Assembly (NCBI GenBank): GCA_963971285.1
Contig: OZ020257.1
Span: 10,244,602 to 10,308,601 of the forward strand
Length of the DNA: 64,000 nt
Reading direction: 5' to 3'
Source of the DNA: Astropecten irregularis
Lineage: Eukaryota; Echinodermata; Asteroidea; Paxillosida; Astropectinidae
The notes beneath the pieces were generated by a model, which was given only the letters and a program-made list of their open reading frames with translations, did not search any database and was not told where the DNA came from. The translations under genes were made by a program, and so were the position numbers. Below are positions 31,668 through 44,779 of the stretch, one piece after another (position 1 is the stretch's first letter; every line of letters starts with the position of its first letter).

Positions 31668-32005
31668 TTAAAGGTTCAGTACAGAATTGGTAAGATACTC
31701 AAATAGAAATGCTTTAGATTTACGTGGAAATAGATTTACGTGGAAATGAAGATAGTGCTGCTAGAAACATACCATTAAAATAATTCCGCCTGAAATGTTG
31801 TATTTATCCAGAAATTAGTAGAACAATACCGAAAACAGCTTTGATCTCTGGGTAAGATCATTCTTTATGTTTTGTAAGCAAATTGAGTCAGTTTTATGCT
31901 ATTTTGTCGTGACTCAGAATGTCCGATAGAGCTAAAATTTTCACAGGTGTGTTATTCTATGTTTGTTGGATTATATTAAGCGTGAGTGCTGTTGTGTGAC
32001 CTTAA
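31668..32005 (+). mobile_element. Family B MITE
   Basis: TTAAAGGTTCAGTACAG at the left, TGTGACCTTAA at the right, AATTCCGCCTGAAATG inside. A short internal duplication of GATTTACGTGGAAAT is present. Confidence 0.7.
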
Positions 32006-32859
32006 AAAATCAGGTATTATCTTTAATACCATAGTGCATCATAGTATGCTCCAATACGGTGATTTACCACCCAATTGCAAACACACCAAACAAACCTATA
32101 TATACCAATCTATGCATTCGAGCTCAGTAACTTGTTTCATGGACAAGATTAATCCACGTATTAACCAAATGCATCATCATAAATTACAAAGTGCCTGCCG
32201 GGACTCAAAATAGAACTGATTAAAGATAATGCACTTATGGATTGGTTCAAGTATATATATTGCATTTCAAATCCCCAGGATACAGTTTTAAACGAAAATG
32301 GTTTAAAGATAATGTCCAATAAATATGCTCCCCGTTATACGAAAAATTTATTATAAATCATCATACAATCTGCATTTAAATTGATATGAATAATAGGCAT
32401 TATACTAAAATGTTTTTAAATATCACAGATTTGTTTTAAGTGCTGAATATCTGACATAATTCTCGCAGTCTTAGCATCTCATCCGACATCCTGTATAATG
32501 CAACGGCAATTTCTATGCCACAAATAGATGCGTTCATCTGCACATTGTCTGTATGTGTAAGCATATACATTGGATATACTGATCAGTGATGACTCACGCT
32601 CAAGACATATTAAAGAAGTCACCATATGAATACAGGGCAAGATGAATAGATAGCTAAAGTTGCCACTTCGCATAACTATAACCACTCATCTCTCATTGAC
32701 TATAGCACGTGAAGATACGGTATTATACATGTATATTATGCTCTGACATGCTTACGCCAGTGCCAGGATACAGGTCTATATAATGTATAATATGAATGTT
32801 GGTTGCAGTTAATATCCATATAAGGTATACGATAAACCGCCTTTAGTTAATGTTATATT

Positions 32860-33202
32860 TAGGTAATATCATACCAGTGGTTTTTGTCGAAGAAATGCAG
32901 ATTCGTGGGCCAAAATATCAAGAAAGATGCAGTAATAGTTATCTGTGAAATTTCCAGCATTTTACAATCTTTTCACATGAGTTTTGATCTCTCTGAGCCC
33001 CCCCCCCCATACACACATTTTCTCTGAGATTAAAGTATTTTGGGACAGTCGTTTTTACTCTTTTCTGGATAAATACAGTATTCCAGGCAAAGGATTTTTA
33101 ACGTTTTTTTCTATCATCACCATATTTATATACCATGTAAGTTATAGGTAAATATGTGAAGACTAATTCTGTTTTGGTGCTACCAAAGTATGATGCCTTT
33201 AA
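32860..33202 (-). mobile_element. Family A MITE, diverged
   Basis: The left end is worn (AGGTAATATCATACCAGTGG); the right end reaches TTAA at 33199-33202, shared with the C copy next to it. Confidence 0.72.
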
Positions 33203-33582
33203 AGGCATTGCATACGTTTGGTAATGACTCTGAAAATTTATGGCAATAAAAACTTACTTGGTGAGAAGTACAGCTGCTTTGGATAGTATAATGTATATTG
33301 AAAAACGTTCAATTCGAAGAACCGCGGTTATGGAAAAATATTTCACTTTTTATCTCCAAAAATTATGAATCTGAGAAGCGTTATGGCCGTAACGCTTCTC
33401 AGCTATTGACTAACTGTTATCTGGCGTGAAATAACCGCTCTAGTTTGTCGCCAAAATCTCACAAACGCTACCACCTTTTGAATTGAAACTTTCACAGGTT
33501 AGTTTTATGGTATATATATACAATTATATTGGTTTGAAACAAACAATAGGCTCAAATTACCAAACGTATGCAATCCCTTTAA
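33199..33582 (-). mobile_element. Family C MITE, second copy
   Basis: Inverse of the copy at 25276: TTAAAGGCATTGCATACG to CATACGTATG-type right end CAATCCCTTTAA. Same internal hairpin, opposite orientation. Confidence 0.86.
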
Positions 33583-36500
33583 TAGGATGCAAAATAATGT
33601 TGATGTGTGGACTTTACGTAGTATTCAACCAGTTGTTATTACATGCACCCAATTCGCATGCAGTAATTAACGTTTTCTTATGTGAAGTCTTTACAACCTT
33701 ATAGAGGCAAAGAGTCACCGATAGGGGGAGGTTCTTTATTTATTTCATTCGTAGCTAGTGTCCATGGTCCAGTAATCACTTGATTTTCCTTGAAGTTAGT
33801 CAGTCTGAAATAAAATGCTGGCAGCGTGTGTTTCAGATTGCTGACGTCAGAGGTTATGGATGTTACATGCACAGGGTGGGTAGATAACCACGTCATGGAT
33901 GTGTCTCAGTTTGATCTGCCGCAGACTTCACTAACAAACCTGACATTTTAAGATTAGTGCTCGTGACATGTAGATATCTGCATTGTTTGAAGAACACTTG
34001 TGCTGTCGTGGAATGATTCGACTACTAAAAAGAAGACGCATTTCAGTCTAGTTATACTGTATATTATGCATACAGTGAGACTCTTTCCGAGGCCGCTTCA
34101 TCCTGTCTTCATGCACGATGTACTTTCCATTTAAAAACTCTTCCTTCTTTGAGAAACATTGGAAAGAAGTATTATTCATAGTCCACACTGCTCAGTTCAG
34201 CTAGTACTTAATCCTCATCTCGGCGATCAACAGGCTCATATGGGACTGTACAAGTCCAATCAAATGTTTTCTTGCCAAGAAAATAGTCTGGTTCCCAGAC
34301 CAAGAATCACCGCCGGCTGTTTTCTGTCAAGCCTAAGTCGTCAGGGAATCTTTGAACAGGGAACCAGACTACCTAGAAAACGAATTCAGGAAGTTTGTTT
34401 TGTGGCTTTGGACGGCTTTTTTCCCATCGTGCTCCAAAAAACCTTATTATGAATAATTGGACATTTTTGTTTAAGTTAAATTATTTTATGGGTTCGTACG
34501 CGTCTATCGGTTCGAATCACACTGATTTCAACACGAGTTACGTACGTTTTCAAAATAAATGAACTGCTGATGAGATATCGTTTGTCAGCTCGTAACGATA
34601 TAATACAATAATACAACAGACATGGTAACATCAAAAATCACCCTGACCTCAATAATGCAAGCCCTCTGATTGCCGTGTCCATGTGCAGTAATGTGCTACT
34701 AGCAATAAGTCTGGGCACCAAACACGATTCGCATTAATACCTAGCCACCATGTAATAATCCTACTTCTCACGTCAGACGTTAATTTGCAGTACGATGATA
34801 CATAAACACAAGAGATCCATTACTTGTAAGACTAGTTCAGACATTATGTACACACATATCTTGTTCAAAACACGATGTTCCCTCAGGTCATGATATAGAA
34901 CCTCATCAGTTCAGGGTAAGCATTCTATTGCTTTGATCGTCCCTGCAGCTAGGATTGACCGACATTTGAAGCCGGGGATGAATACAGGCCAAACTGACTC
35001 GTTTTTCTAACAACTAGAGATTCTTAAATCCTCCGTAGCTTAAATGAACCAGCGCCAAACTCCTAGAGCTAACCCGACCTCTATAGCCTCGGCTTTATTC
35101 CAGAAATCTTCAGCCTTCTTGTCTGACATTCGGAGTAACCTTGTTGTTTTACTCTCAACTTACTGACAATGAATCTTGTAAACAATTTAATGCCAAAAGT
35201 TTGCATTATCTGGAGAAGGTGGCTTTTCTACTCCCTAAAGTGCTTAGCGCCAGACCATGTTTTTTTTAAATTCTGCATGGCTGTTGCCGACAGGCCTATA
35301 CCTTGGAAATTCGCCAATTATAGCTGGGGCAATTAAGATAGGATTTTCACACGTTAATGTATGCATGACTTTTATTAGGATGCAAATGCACAGATGAGAA
35401 ACGGCACTTAGTTGCCAAATCCATTTGACCCATTTGGACGATCCCTGGCGCATTCTTTAAATCTGGCTGGATCGAAATGCAATTTCCCATTGTCGGTATA
35501 GCAATCCGGACTGATTCCAGCCTCACACCCTTGGCAATCAGAAAGCTGTAACGTCATCGATTGCTTCTAAAGGACGTAGTTTCCAGCTTATTGTGCCCCA
35601 AAGACGTTGTTCGGAGTGAATTGAGAAAGAGAGTGTGTGAAAAGATCCAATGAAAGGACCCACATAGTCTGCTGAATATATTTCGAAAAGCAACCCAAGT
35701 ATACGCCCTAGATCTCAACAAGGCAATTGTATCAATTTATTCAGGTCGAGGGGATAAAATTCAGTCAATTCATCTCCTCACAATGCCAAGAAATGGCTGC
35801 ATAATATATATAATGCAGTGCCCTGCAAGCATGATTGAAATATTACACGTATTATACGATGCTACCCAGCCCAAGCATATATGCTGTGACAGACTTTTAT
35901 TAATAACAGCCAGCTGAAAAGTAGCTCTGATATAATGAAATGATATATATGAGATGGGATTATGTTGTTGATATGCGCTCCAAACGACTCAATGGACCAA
36001 GGCCTATTTCACACTGATACCATAATCAGAGTCAAAAATGTCAAGATATTGATTCAAATCCTGACTGATTATTGCTGGTCATGCTGTCTGAATACCACGT
36101 CACAAAGTGAATCAGTGTGCTGTGAGATCTTCTTTGGTAAATTTATATGGAATTGCAATGAAGAGATAATGGAATAAGTCCACTCTGTCATTATATCTTT
36201 GAATGTATATGTTGTTGTAAAAATCCGCAAGTTTGTGCATGGTAAAATTAAAACGTACAAAATGCCGGTGTCAGTATTTGGGCCCACAGGCCTAATAATG
36301 TTACAAGAGAATACGTAGAATGATGGTTCCACTTTGGTCAATTCCTTGACATTGGAGATCGTTCATCCAATATTCAAACCTCTAAAGAGACCCGGCCTTG
36401 GAGACTTTAAACAGCCCCTCGCACTCTCTGCAACACTAGCAGAAAGCCATCCAAACTGCCATCGTCCAGACGGCGCACCATGCCATGAAGTACCATAGCC

Positions 36501-38679
36501 CGAGAGCATATCGAACAGGCCCCAGAATCGATATGCGCCTGAACTATCCAGTGGCACGGACGGCTGGCAATTCACAGTTGACAAAACTGTTACGAAAAAT
36601 GGGCAGTTTGATCTACATATTGAGGCGTAAAAGCAGCTGAACTAAACTAAAGGTGTTCTATAGAGCACCCCCCTCCCCGCTCCCAGGCTGCTACAAGAGG
36701 GTCGATTATACATTATCATTAATGTGCAAGGTGGTGATTTGCAAATATGTGACCTGATGACCCAACCTTTTATTGGACATATTCATGCTTCAAGGAAGGT
36801 AATTTGAGCCTATAGTGACTTAATGGGGCTATATCTGAACGGTTCATGCCTATTAAACCTTTTGGCAGGCGCAAAATCAGAGTGTTTGTGAATAGTCTAT
36901 TCACTTGGTGCATGGTCTACCTTATAATGTCACCATAGGTCATTGGCTATAATACTCACCCATTTCAGTTTTAACGCTGTATTTAGGCCAACGCCGAGCT
37001 GAATATACACCAAGAAGGTTTTTGGGACCGGGTACCGGTACCATTTTGAGAGAAGTAGCATTTCCATAATGTAACTTATAAATCCTATAGTTAACGTTTA
37101 ATGTGAGGGATGATAATATGGTCTACATGTAGATATTTCTAACCAGATTCCACTTTCATATGATGTACCTGATTCAAGATCACAATTTATCCGGAACACG
37201 ATTGATTGATGAATTGGCTAATCCACACGGGATGTTATACGTGGAAATAGTTCCCCATCCTTCCCATTGCTTTTTAATCTGGCATCGTCCTCAGGGGAAC
37301 ATGCACAAGGTGGCTAAAATCAGAACTGCAGAGGATCGAAGATGAATTACGCAGAACTTCCATAAGGGATAACACGTCTCAAGATGGAAGGGAAAAAGGT
37401 CAAAATGCGTTGAGTTTCACCCACGAGCACGCACTTGGTCGAATTTCTTCATCATTAAAGCCACTCGCCCAATCCACAGTGATGGAGGGCTGACAAATCA
37501 TCCAGTCCAATCTCGTGCTCACACGGGAGCGTTTATTGGCCGGAGGTGGAACCCTCGTTGGCTTGAATTGCCTCCTTGAGAACAGCCAGGTTTGGTAGTT
37601 TTAATCACTTCACTGCTTCTTTGCAAGGCTTTTTGTTGGGCCCCTATAACCCCTTACCAGCCATGTGGAAATTGTACAAAATTCGGTCCTTTGAGATATG
37701 AAATTCAAGACCAGAGGCAGAGGCGTTATAGTACCTTGTATTATGCACTCAAATCATGCAAACCACGCACTGATGAGGGATCTAGTACGTTGAATAGTTC
37801 GTCCGATGTACATGACCGTGTGACGGTGATTGTTCCCCCAACATCTTGCTTCGTTTATCTTGCAAAGTGATCTCAGCATACGCACATGGGACATGGTGGC
37901 CAACAAGACTCCAATCCGTATGGAATTATCCAAAGCCATGCACCGCGGGCATGGAATCATTGCATGAGATCCCGACAGACATAGGTGGACCCATTACACA
38001 AATTATTTCTCATCCCAGTGCGTTTTGACGTTTCCGTTTGAAACGACATTTGCATTTTGAGGAAGATTGTGGGAAGCTGAACTTAATCAACCAGGATTAC
38101 ATTAAGCACTTAATGTATGCTAAATTATCCTGGGATTACTTTGTAATCTCTTGATACGTCTGCCCGGAGCAATAATAATAAGCAATTCATCAAAACACTC
38201 TGCATATAAAAGACGTTTGATTTTATGAGAAATACGATCTAGTATGTTAATTATTCAGCAGTTGTTTTGAGATAAAGGAATTAGAAGCTTATGAACCAGA
38301 ACAATTTACATTGTGTTGGGGGTAATATCGTAATTAAAACGCAGCAATCATGGCGTGTAATATAACGAGCGAGAAGAGCATTTACCTTGGTGCCAGCATC
38401 AGACAAACAAATTCACCGACAGATTTGATATTTCTGTCTCTTTTCTTATAATACTATAATGAATGAAAACATACTGCTATCTTCCAACCTCCGTTCTTCA
38501 TATGTAGCTATGCAGTACAACTCCCACTATCCTTTGATGTTCAGTTTGACATCATTATGTCGCATGTTGATATAGCAAGTTCCATGAACGTACTATATAA
38601 GAGTATAAGCAAATAATGGAAAGGAAAATATGTGGACCGTAAAGAATAATAAAAACGGAGTTTATCTTAGAACCTTGGT
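33583..38679. other. Repeat-poor region without recognised genes
   Basis: Only one 88 bp MITE seen. Balanced composition; no open stretch with convincing coding character. Could hold distant regulatory DNA or 5' exons of the INSYN1-like gene. Confidence 0.45.
34284..34371. mobile_element. 88 bp inverted-repeat MITE
   Basis: TAGTCTGGTTCCC and GGGAACCAGACTA at the two ends. Confidence 0.6.
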
Positions 38680-38998
38680 TTAAGGTAATATCATACTTTG
38701 GTTTTTATCAAAGAAATACAGATTCAAGGGCAAAAATATCAAGACAGGTACAGTAACAGTCATCTGTGAAAATTTCAGTCCCATACGGTGCCCACTTTTT
38801 GAGAAAAAACAATGAAAAACAGCCACAGTATTTCTTAAGTCTTTTCTCTTTTATTTTTGATCTTTTAAAAGATGTTTTACTAATTTCTGGATAAATGCAC
38901 CATTTCAGATGGAACAATTTTAGCCTGTAAGTTAGGCCTATACGTAAATCTGTGAACATTTCTGTTTTGGTTTCTTACCAAAGTATGTATACCTTTAA
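38680..38998 (-). mobile_element. Family A MITE, shortened
   Basis: TTAAGGTAATATCATACT to TATACCTTTAA, with the TTTCTACCAGC block deleted near 38925. Confidence 0.8.
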
Positions 38999-39108
38999 GA
39001 GTGGTCAGCTTTCTTTCTATACGAATTGTACTATTTATATAACTACGATGCGTATTTCAGTCCTTCTGACGTGTGTCTTTGATTATAAATCTTTATTGGA
39101 TCGAAATG

Positions 39109-39360
39109 TTAGGCCATGTCCCAAATATCTGTGCCCGATTTCACGAAACTTTACGCAGTTGCGTAAGTCCACTTACGCCACGAAATTTGTGGCGTTAGTA
39201 GACTTACGCAACTGCGTAAAGTTTCGTGAAATCGACTGCAGGCTAGTGGCTGCAAATTACACATGAACCTATGACAGCCACTAGCTAGTGACTGCAAACG
39301 TTTCCATAGACTTGTGTGGTATTTCAGCCACAGCCAGTGATTTGGGACACGACCTGAGGC
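39109..39360. mobile_element. Palindrome inside an inverted-repeat element
   Basis: Outer ends TTAGGCCATGTCCCAAAT and inverse GATTTGGGACACGACC. Inside, 39136-39234 is a nearly perfect hairpin whose arms begin CGATTTCACGAAACTTTACG. A further inner pair uses CAGGCTAGTGGCTGC and its partial inverse. Confidence 0.72.
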
Positions 39361-41940
39361 CATTGCGCATTGCTAATAGGCATACAGACCGTAAATGGAA
39401 CATGCTATGAGGAAAAACCTGCACATTTCTGTATCAGATTTTCACAAGAAGGACTGAATATTTATAAATATTTTCCCTTATGAAAATAGTGTATACATCC
39501 TATAACGTCAGGGGTCTTGTTATGATTGTCAATCATTTTGGGCCGATCAAAATATCTACGGGAATGGAAACGTGAGCAGGAATCAAAGTGACTGAGGGTT
39601 TTGACTGTCACAGCGAGAAATAAGACTACATCTTCCCCGCAGATATATCAGTTTTCGCGCTGTTTGTTATTACAGGCGCACAAATCGAGGTAACTAAAAC
39701 ACATTTAGAGTTGATAGGTAGTGACAGGTTCAATTTTTCTTCATGACACCCCAGACGAAGTAGACTACTGAAGACCGCCATTTCCTTGATTATTCAAGTG
39801 ATTTTATTAACAAAATTGGCGCCCCTTATTATACAACACATCAAATAGTGTGCTCGTTTGTTGTAGGTTTTTCTCAGCACCTACAAGCTTCATCAATAAA
39901 TGTTCTCATGAAAAGTGCACGGCCCCTAATTATGTGTAGAACCAGTTCACACGGTGGAGCGAGCAAGCACGTATTATTCCCAGGTCCCGGTCACTTTTCT
40001 TAAATCTTCAAGGGCCACTTGGATGAACTTGACTTGTCTAGTTCCGGGTAGGGTTTCGCACTGACCACACGGCCAGGAATGGCAGCAGCGAGGAGTGTGT
40101 CTTGAATTCTCGTAGCATTTGTTCTTCTCAGTTCCCCTCTTGGTTCTACTTGGAATAGATCGCTTTCAAACGTCAGTATACCAGGGCGCATGCGTATTGG
40201 TGCGTATAAAGATGTTGTTGGGAAAGATCACTCGGGTCCACTTATGCCTCAGGAGGGTTGGACCTTGTTTACGGTCCTACTCACCCACCATCTCCCCCTG
40301 AGATGGGCTGTGTTTCTCCCTCCCCAAAGCTCTAGTTGCCGTCGGCATTATATTTCAGATTAACGGAGTAGAGGTGTTTCTTTCCATTAGTAGACCGTAT
40401 TTCATTCGTTGGTAATCATTGAATTTGGTTTTGAACACCTGTCACTTTGGTTTGTATATGAATATTGATTAATTGCCAAGGGGAAGGTCAGAAAGCATGC
40501 TACAGTAATACTAACAGTCCAGATATTGACCACTGTTATAATAATAGGGTGTTAAGACCAATACATCTCCGACGCGCTCAGATTTGAAGCACAGGGCTGA
40601 ATTGTCAGGCAATCAGCCACCAGTCACCCGTAAAGCTTTGAATACTGGAAAATGTCGTCTTCATTATGCCGATGACATGTGAAAATTCATAACTACAATG
40701 TATTCACATGCACTTGAAATATTCCTAAATATTGTGAATTGAAATTCGGATCGGAAAACTTGGACTCTATTGTTTTGTAACCCATTTTCATTTTACACAC
40801 AGTCATACGTTATTTTTTTACTGCAGCGTCAACAAATCCAGACAGGACAATTAAAGTTATTTGAAAACTTGAACTGATGACGATAACAATTGTTATTTGG
40901 AACGCTTTTAGCAGGATACTGGGATGATATTGATCGAAACGTTGGGTCCTCCTAATTCTAAGTATCATATATTTCAGGTCATTTTTCGGGGGTTGACGAG
41001 CAATTTCAAGCAGTTTATTACTTGTATATCATAATTTACAACGGACACGATGTGCAGAAACACAAATTTCTAATGATTTTTCCATCTTGACGGTATTTTG
41101 TCTTTCAGGGCCGACATGGAATTGCAGAGACGGAGTCCACATTGCATTAGATAGCAATCACCACAGCAGACGAAACCAAATTGAGTTAGGGAGGGAAAAT
41201 GGAAGCGCCCAACACCTTCAAGGGAACCAATTAGCATCGATTATGTGCGCCTGCGTAGCAGAAGTTGTGGAGGCATGCTCCCGGCACGGTGATAGACATA
41301 TCCACATCTTATTCCGTGTAGCTTATTTGGAGTTTGAGTTTTCGATCACAGCGGACGCCAGCGGTGCAAACAGGTTGGTGTTTTAATCGGAAAATGTCAA
41401 CAGGAACAGCAAACGTGGAGCGAAGTACTGCAGACATTTTAAATGCGCATGTTTGAATGTGCGATATAAAAGATTGTTCAGGTAACAGTGTTAAGAGCAG
41501 AAATGAACGATATGCTATCAATTCAGTATAGATATCATATCGTCAATTCACCGTACCAGAATTACCAGAAGGCTACTACGAAAAATTGCATCGGGAGTGC
41601 GCAAAGCGTGAAAGACTGAACAAACCCTGCATGTTCTGACAGCACGCACTCAAAGTAAGCAACCGTTTGTAAGCAACATGCATCAGATTCAGAGGGTATC
41701 TAAGGAGACATGAATTCAGACGTCCATTTAATCATTGGAGCACTTTATCGCAATCCCAGGCGTGGGTTCTGGTGTTGTTTTTGACGGCCCAGCCGTCTAC
41801 AAACCGCGGGACAACATCTCCCACGTGCGTCTCAGGTGATCATCAATATTCGCTGATCTCCTACAGGACTCCGTCGTCTTGGATCAACTTCGCTGGCTTC
41901 GCTGATTTCTCCTCGTTAATTTATGCAAAGCCACTCACCG
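39361..41940. other. Upstream of the INSYN1-like gene, no gene assigned
   Basis: Contains one dispersed repeat. A 63-codon stretch on the minus strand near 40000-40191 looks protein-like but matches nothing I recognise. Confidence 0.4.
40935..41032 (+). repeat. Dispersed repeat, second copy
   Basis: GGGTCCTCCTAATTCTAAG, GACGAGCAATTTCAAGCAG and TTTATTACTTGTATATC parallel the 15.8 kb copy. Confidence 0.6.
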
Positions 41941-41969
41941 TGCCCAGCGGCTAGACCACCTCTGGACTT

Positions 41970-42237
41970 TCCCTCAGTCTCCAAAGGTCTGTTCGACATG
42001 AACCGGTGCTAGATTCACTGACGAACCATTTTCCATGGCGTTTAGAATGACTTCCAACTGATGCTTCAATACAGCTTGGATCTACTTGTTTAATTGCTCC
42101 ATCAACCCATTGGCTGCTTGGTATACTATTCTCTTTACCTTCAGAATTTTCCCCAGTGCTCCGCGAAGTTCATCCTGGTAACTTTTTTTGGCGTTGAAAC
42201 ATTCCCGGACTTCATTTGCGAAATCATCTGGAGACTG
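41970..42237 (-). pseudogene. Possible decayed coding fragment beside the INSYN1-like gene
   Basis: Read on the minus strand from 42237, about 80 codons (QSPDDFANEVRECF, then YQDELRGALGKILK) run with a single TAG until a TGA near 41970. Composition is helix-like and protein-like, and CAG to TAG would explain the break. No family recognised. It could be a relic of a retrogene or transposon, or chance. Confidence 0.25.
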
Positions 42238-42423
42238 TTAGAAATGAAACTCCAATCAACCGTAGCTTAATATTGCTTTTGTATTTCATCAAATAACATG
42301 CCGCTATAAAGAAGAGGATTTAGAAATTGGAGCTTGAATTATGAGATACTCCATGTTGCATGAAATTAGAAATCCAGACAGAACTTGTTAGACGGTGATG
42401 AGGTGCGATAAGAAGTTGTTAAC

Positions 42424-43260
42424 ATGGCCATGAAAAACAAACGCCGTAAGCATCTTGTAAAACAGCAGATAGGAGTGGTTATTACTGATTTAGAAAAGGT
42501 GATATCTGAGCTGAACACAGTGGTAAGGGAATTGAAAGGAGTACTCAATCAAATAGAGCGAGTCTCTACGTATCTAGATGATGAACAAACTAAGAAAGAA
42601 AGAGATAGAGAGGCCAAGAAAAACAAACGTGTTATGAAAAAGGCTGCATGTGTGGTCAAGAGTTGTGAGAATGGCGTCGTATTGCCACGTATGTGCAGTC
42701 CATGTCGATCTCTCTCACAGTTTGTAACCGTCCGTAACGGTCTGAATGGTACCAAATGTGCCTTTGCAAGTTCACCCCAGAAGTGCCCGAACGACTACTG
42801 CGTGCATGCACACGTTACCAAGCCTGGTTCCGGACTGGTTTCTCAAGACTCCGATGGAGGTACGTGCGGATCTGGTGATGACGGGAGTCCACGTCGCCTT
42901 GGATACTCTTGCGATTCCTGGTGTTCGAGTCCGAGACACGACATGATCGGATGGGATCAACGCTCGTCATTATTCCCGTCACCATCTCATAGCTTGACAA
43001 CCAAACTCAAAGACAGTAAAACAAAAAGTGAGTCACAGACGTCATGTAGCGATGACACACAATCAGCTGATTTCCAAGCCGACTATAATCGTGATATCAA
43101 TACGTGGACTACGTATGCTATGGTTCATATTGATGCATCTAGCGATGCTTGGTCAGCTGATGAGGCAGGAGGAAACGATGTCTTATCCCCGACTCACTCA
43201 CATCATTCTGGTGAGAAACGAATCATGCACGTCTCGCCTTTAGTTGTCAAAACTATATGA
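42424..43260 (+). CDS. INSYN1-like coiled-coil protein, 278 residues, one exon
   Basis: The start AACATGG is a good context and an in-frame TAA lies 15 bases upstream (42409-42411), so this Met is likely correct unless a 5' exon is spliced in. Residues 11-50 form an amphipathic helix (QQIGVVITDLEKVISEL, then VVRELKGVLNQIERVS) whose E-L-x-x-V-x-x-E-L-K pattern matches the N-terminal coiled coil of inhibitory synaptic factor 1 (formerly C15orf59). A lysine/arginine-rich run covers 56-73. A Cys- and Ser-rich low-complexity middle follows, and an acidic NTWTTYAM segment around Trp228 recalls the DWTT motif after the coiled coil in that family, though it is much further away here. No signal peptide or membrane helix. 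In vertebrates this family binds gephyrin/dystrophin partners at inhibitory synapses; a role here is inference. The gene sits alone in a repeat-poor region. Confidence 0.5.
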   Translation: MAMKNKRRKHLVKQQIGVVITDLEKVISELNTVVRELKGVLNQIERVSTYLDDEQTKKERDREAKKNKRVMKKAACVVKSCENGVVLPRMCSPCRSLSQFVTVRNGLNGTKCAFASSPQKCPNDYCVHAHVTKPGSGLVSQDSDGGTCGSGDDGSPRRLGYSCDSWCSSPRHDMIGWDQRSSLFPSPSHSLTTKLKDSKTKSESQTSCSDDTQSADFQADYNRDINTWTTYAMVHIDASSDAWSADEAGGNDVLSPTHSHHSGEKRIMHVSPLVVKTI

Positions 43261-43342
43261 ACAGTATTTGGTATCATATTGATGTTGTCAAAAATCAATT
43301 TATCAATGCAAAGCGGCAGAGGTGCTAAACATTGTCTGTTAA

Positions 43343-43348
43343 ATAAAT
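43343..43348 (+). terminator. Possible polyadenylation signal of the INSYN1-like gene
   Basis: AAATAAATC about 85 bases after the stop codon contains AATAAA. Other AATAAA hexamers occur further on (near 44240), so the true 3' end is uncertain. Confidence 0.35.
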
Positions 43349-44515
43349 CACGTCATTTGATTTTTGTCTCCATGTTTTGGGGTGGGGGTGGGGTGGTAGC
43401 ATCAGTCATTCGGCAGCCATCGTATGACCACGTTTTGACCACTATAATTAACCATAATGGCTTTTACAATCTAGATATTTCACTGTATGTAATTTTCTTT
43501 GTAGACACAGTCACGACCATCAGATCATGCTATGTTTCTCTTATATATTTCCCATCATTTTTATGTTTAAGTTGAACAACTGGGAAAAAACATTGAGCAG
43601 TTCATCGTGAAATGGCCTGTCACGAGCCCAAGATTACCGATAAGTGATATTTATCAACGAACCCTTGTTAACACGAAACCTGGATTATTGTATACGATGG
43701 TACACGACTGCATGGGAGCAGTTCCCGGTGTTGTTATATGCTGCATACTTGTATTGCAGATTATATTTTGTAGATGTATAGTTTTCAATTGATCGAAATG
43801 CAGTTTGCTGCTAAACCGAATCTTGGTAAACGTTCTTTTAGTATTAATTGTACGGTTTATATAAAGAATATGAAAGTATATATGAAAGTAGCTATTTTAT
43901 TGAATATTTTTCAAGGAAATTATTTATTTTAACATCTTATTAAATAGACATAAAGATATATACATTGCCCTCACGTATAATATATTACGTATTACCATCA
44001 GGTAAAATGCTTCATCTTATAGTCATTGCTATATATGTGTCACGTGCACGCGAAATGACTAAACATTGTATGTAGTGTACATAGGAATTATATAAATCAT
44101 CATGAAATATTTTAATGTATGGTAAATTTAAAAAGCAGAACTAATAAGAAGGCATGTAATATCTCTGTGTTTATTTGAATCGGTGGTATATGTCGTCTGG
44201 GTTGTATACATTGTCAATCGATCATGCTGCATATTATCATTAATAAACAAGTATAGGTCACAGCAAATTATGTACGTTCTTCACCATCACCGTACAGTTG
44301 ACATTATAGCAGTCTGCCATGTGTATGTATACTAAGCGTGTTATAAAAGCTGCAGATTTCGTGCATGGAATCTATAATACACTGCCACCAATTACTATCT
44401 TGGTCTGATACTAAACGGCCCATAATAATGGACGTGAATTGTCATTTTATGAATGAAGACAACTGTATAGAGAATGTATGGACTATGTTGGGATAACATG
44501 TATTTATTATATTGG

Positions 44516-44779
44516 TTAAAGGTACATTGCAAGATTGGTAACAAACCAAAACAGAAATGTCACAACTTACACGGTATAAAGATGGACATGATATAAACCC
44601 CCTGCTATAATATTTCTGCCTGAAATGCTACATTTTGTTTAAAAGAGTTTGTTTTACTCGTGACTCAGATGTCAAATGGAGCTTAAATTTTCACAGGCTT
44701 ATCATTTCACGTGCAAGCTGGATTTGACAAAGTATGGGTGCTGTTCTGTGACCATTACCAATCATGTATTATACCTTTA
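44516..44779 (+). mobile_element. Family B MITE, shortened
   Basis: TTAAAGGTACATTGCAAG at the left; TGACCATTACCAATCATG near the right end, where TTAA has become TTAG. Confidence 0.68.

Noticed and set aside
40000-40191. 63-codon minus-strand stretch that looks protein-like
   Set aside because: No domain recognised, no clear splice sites, and adjacent frames have stops. Left unassigned.
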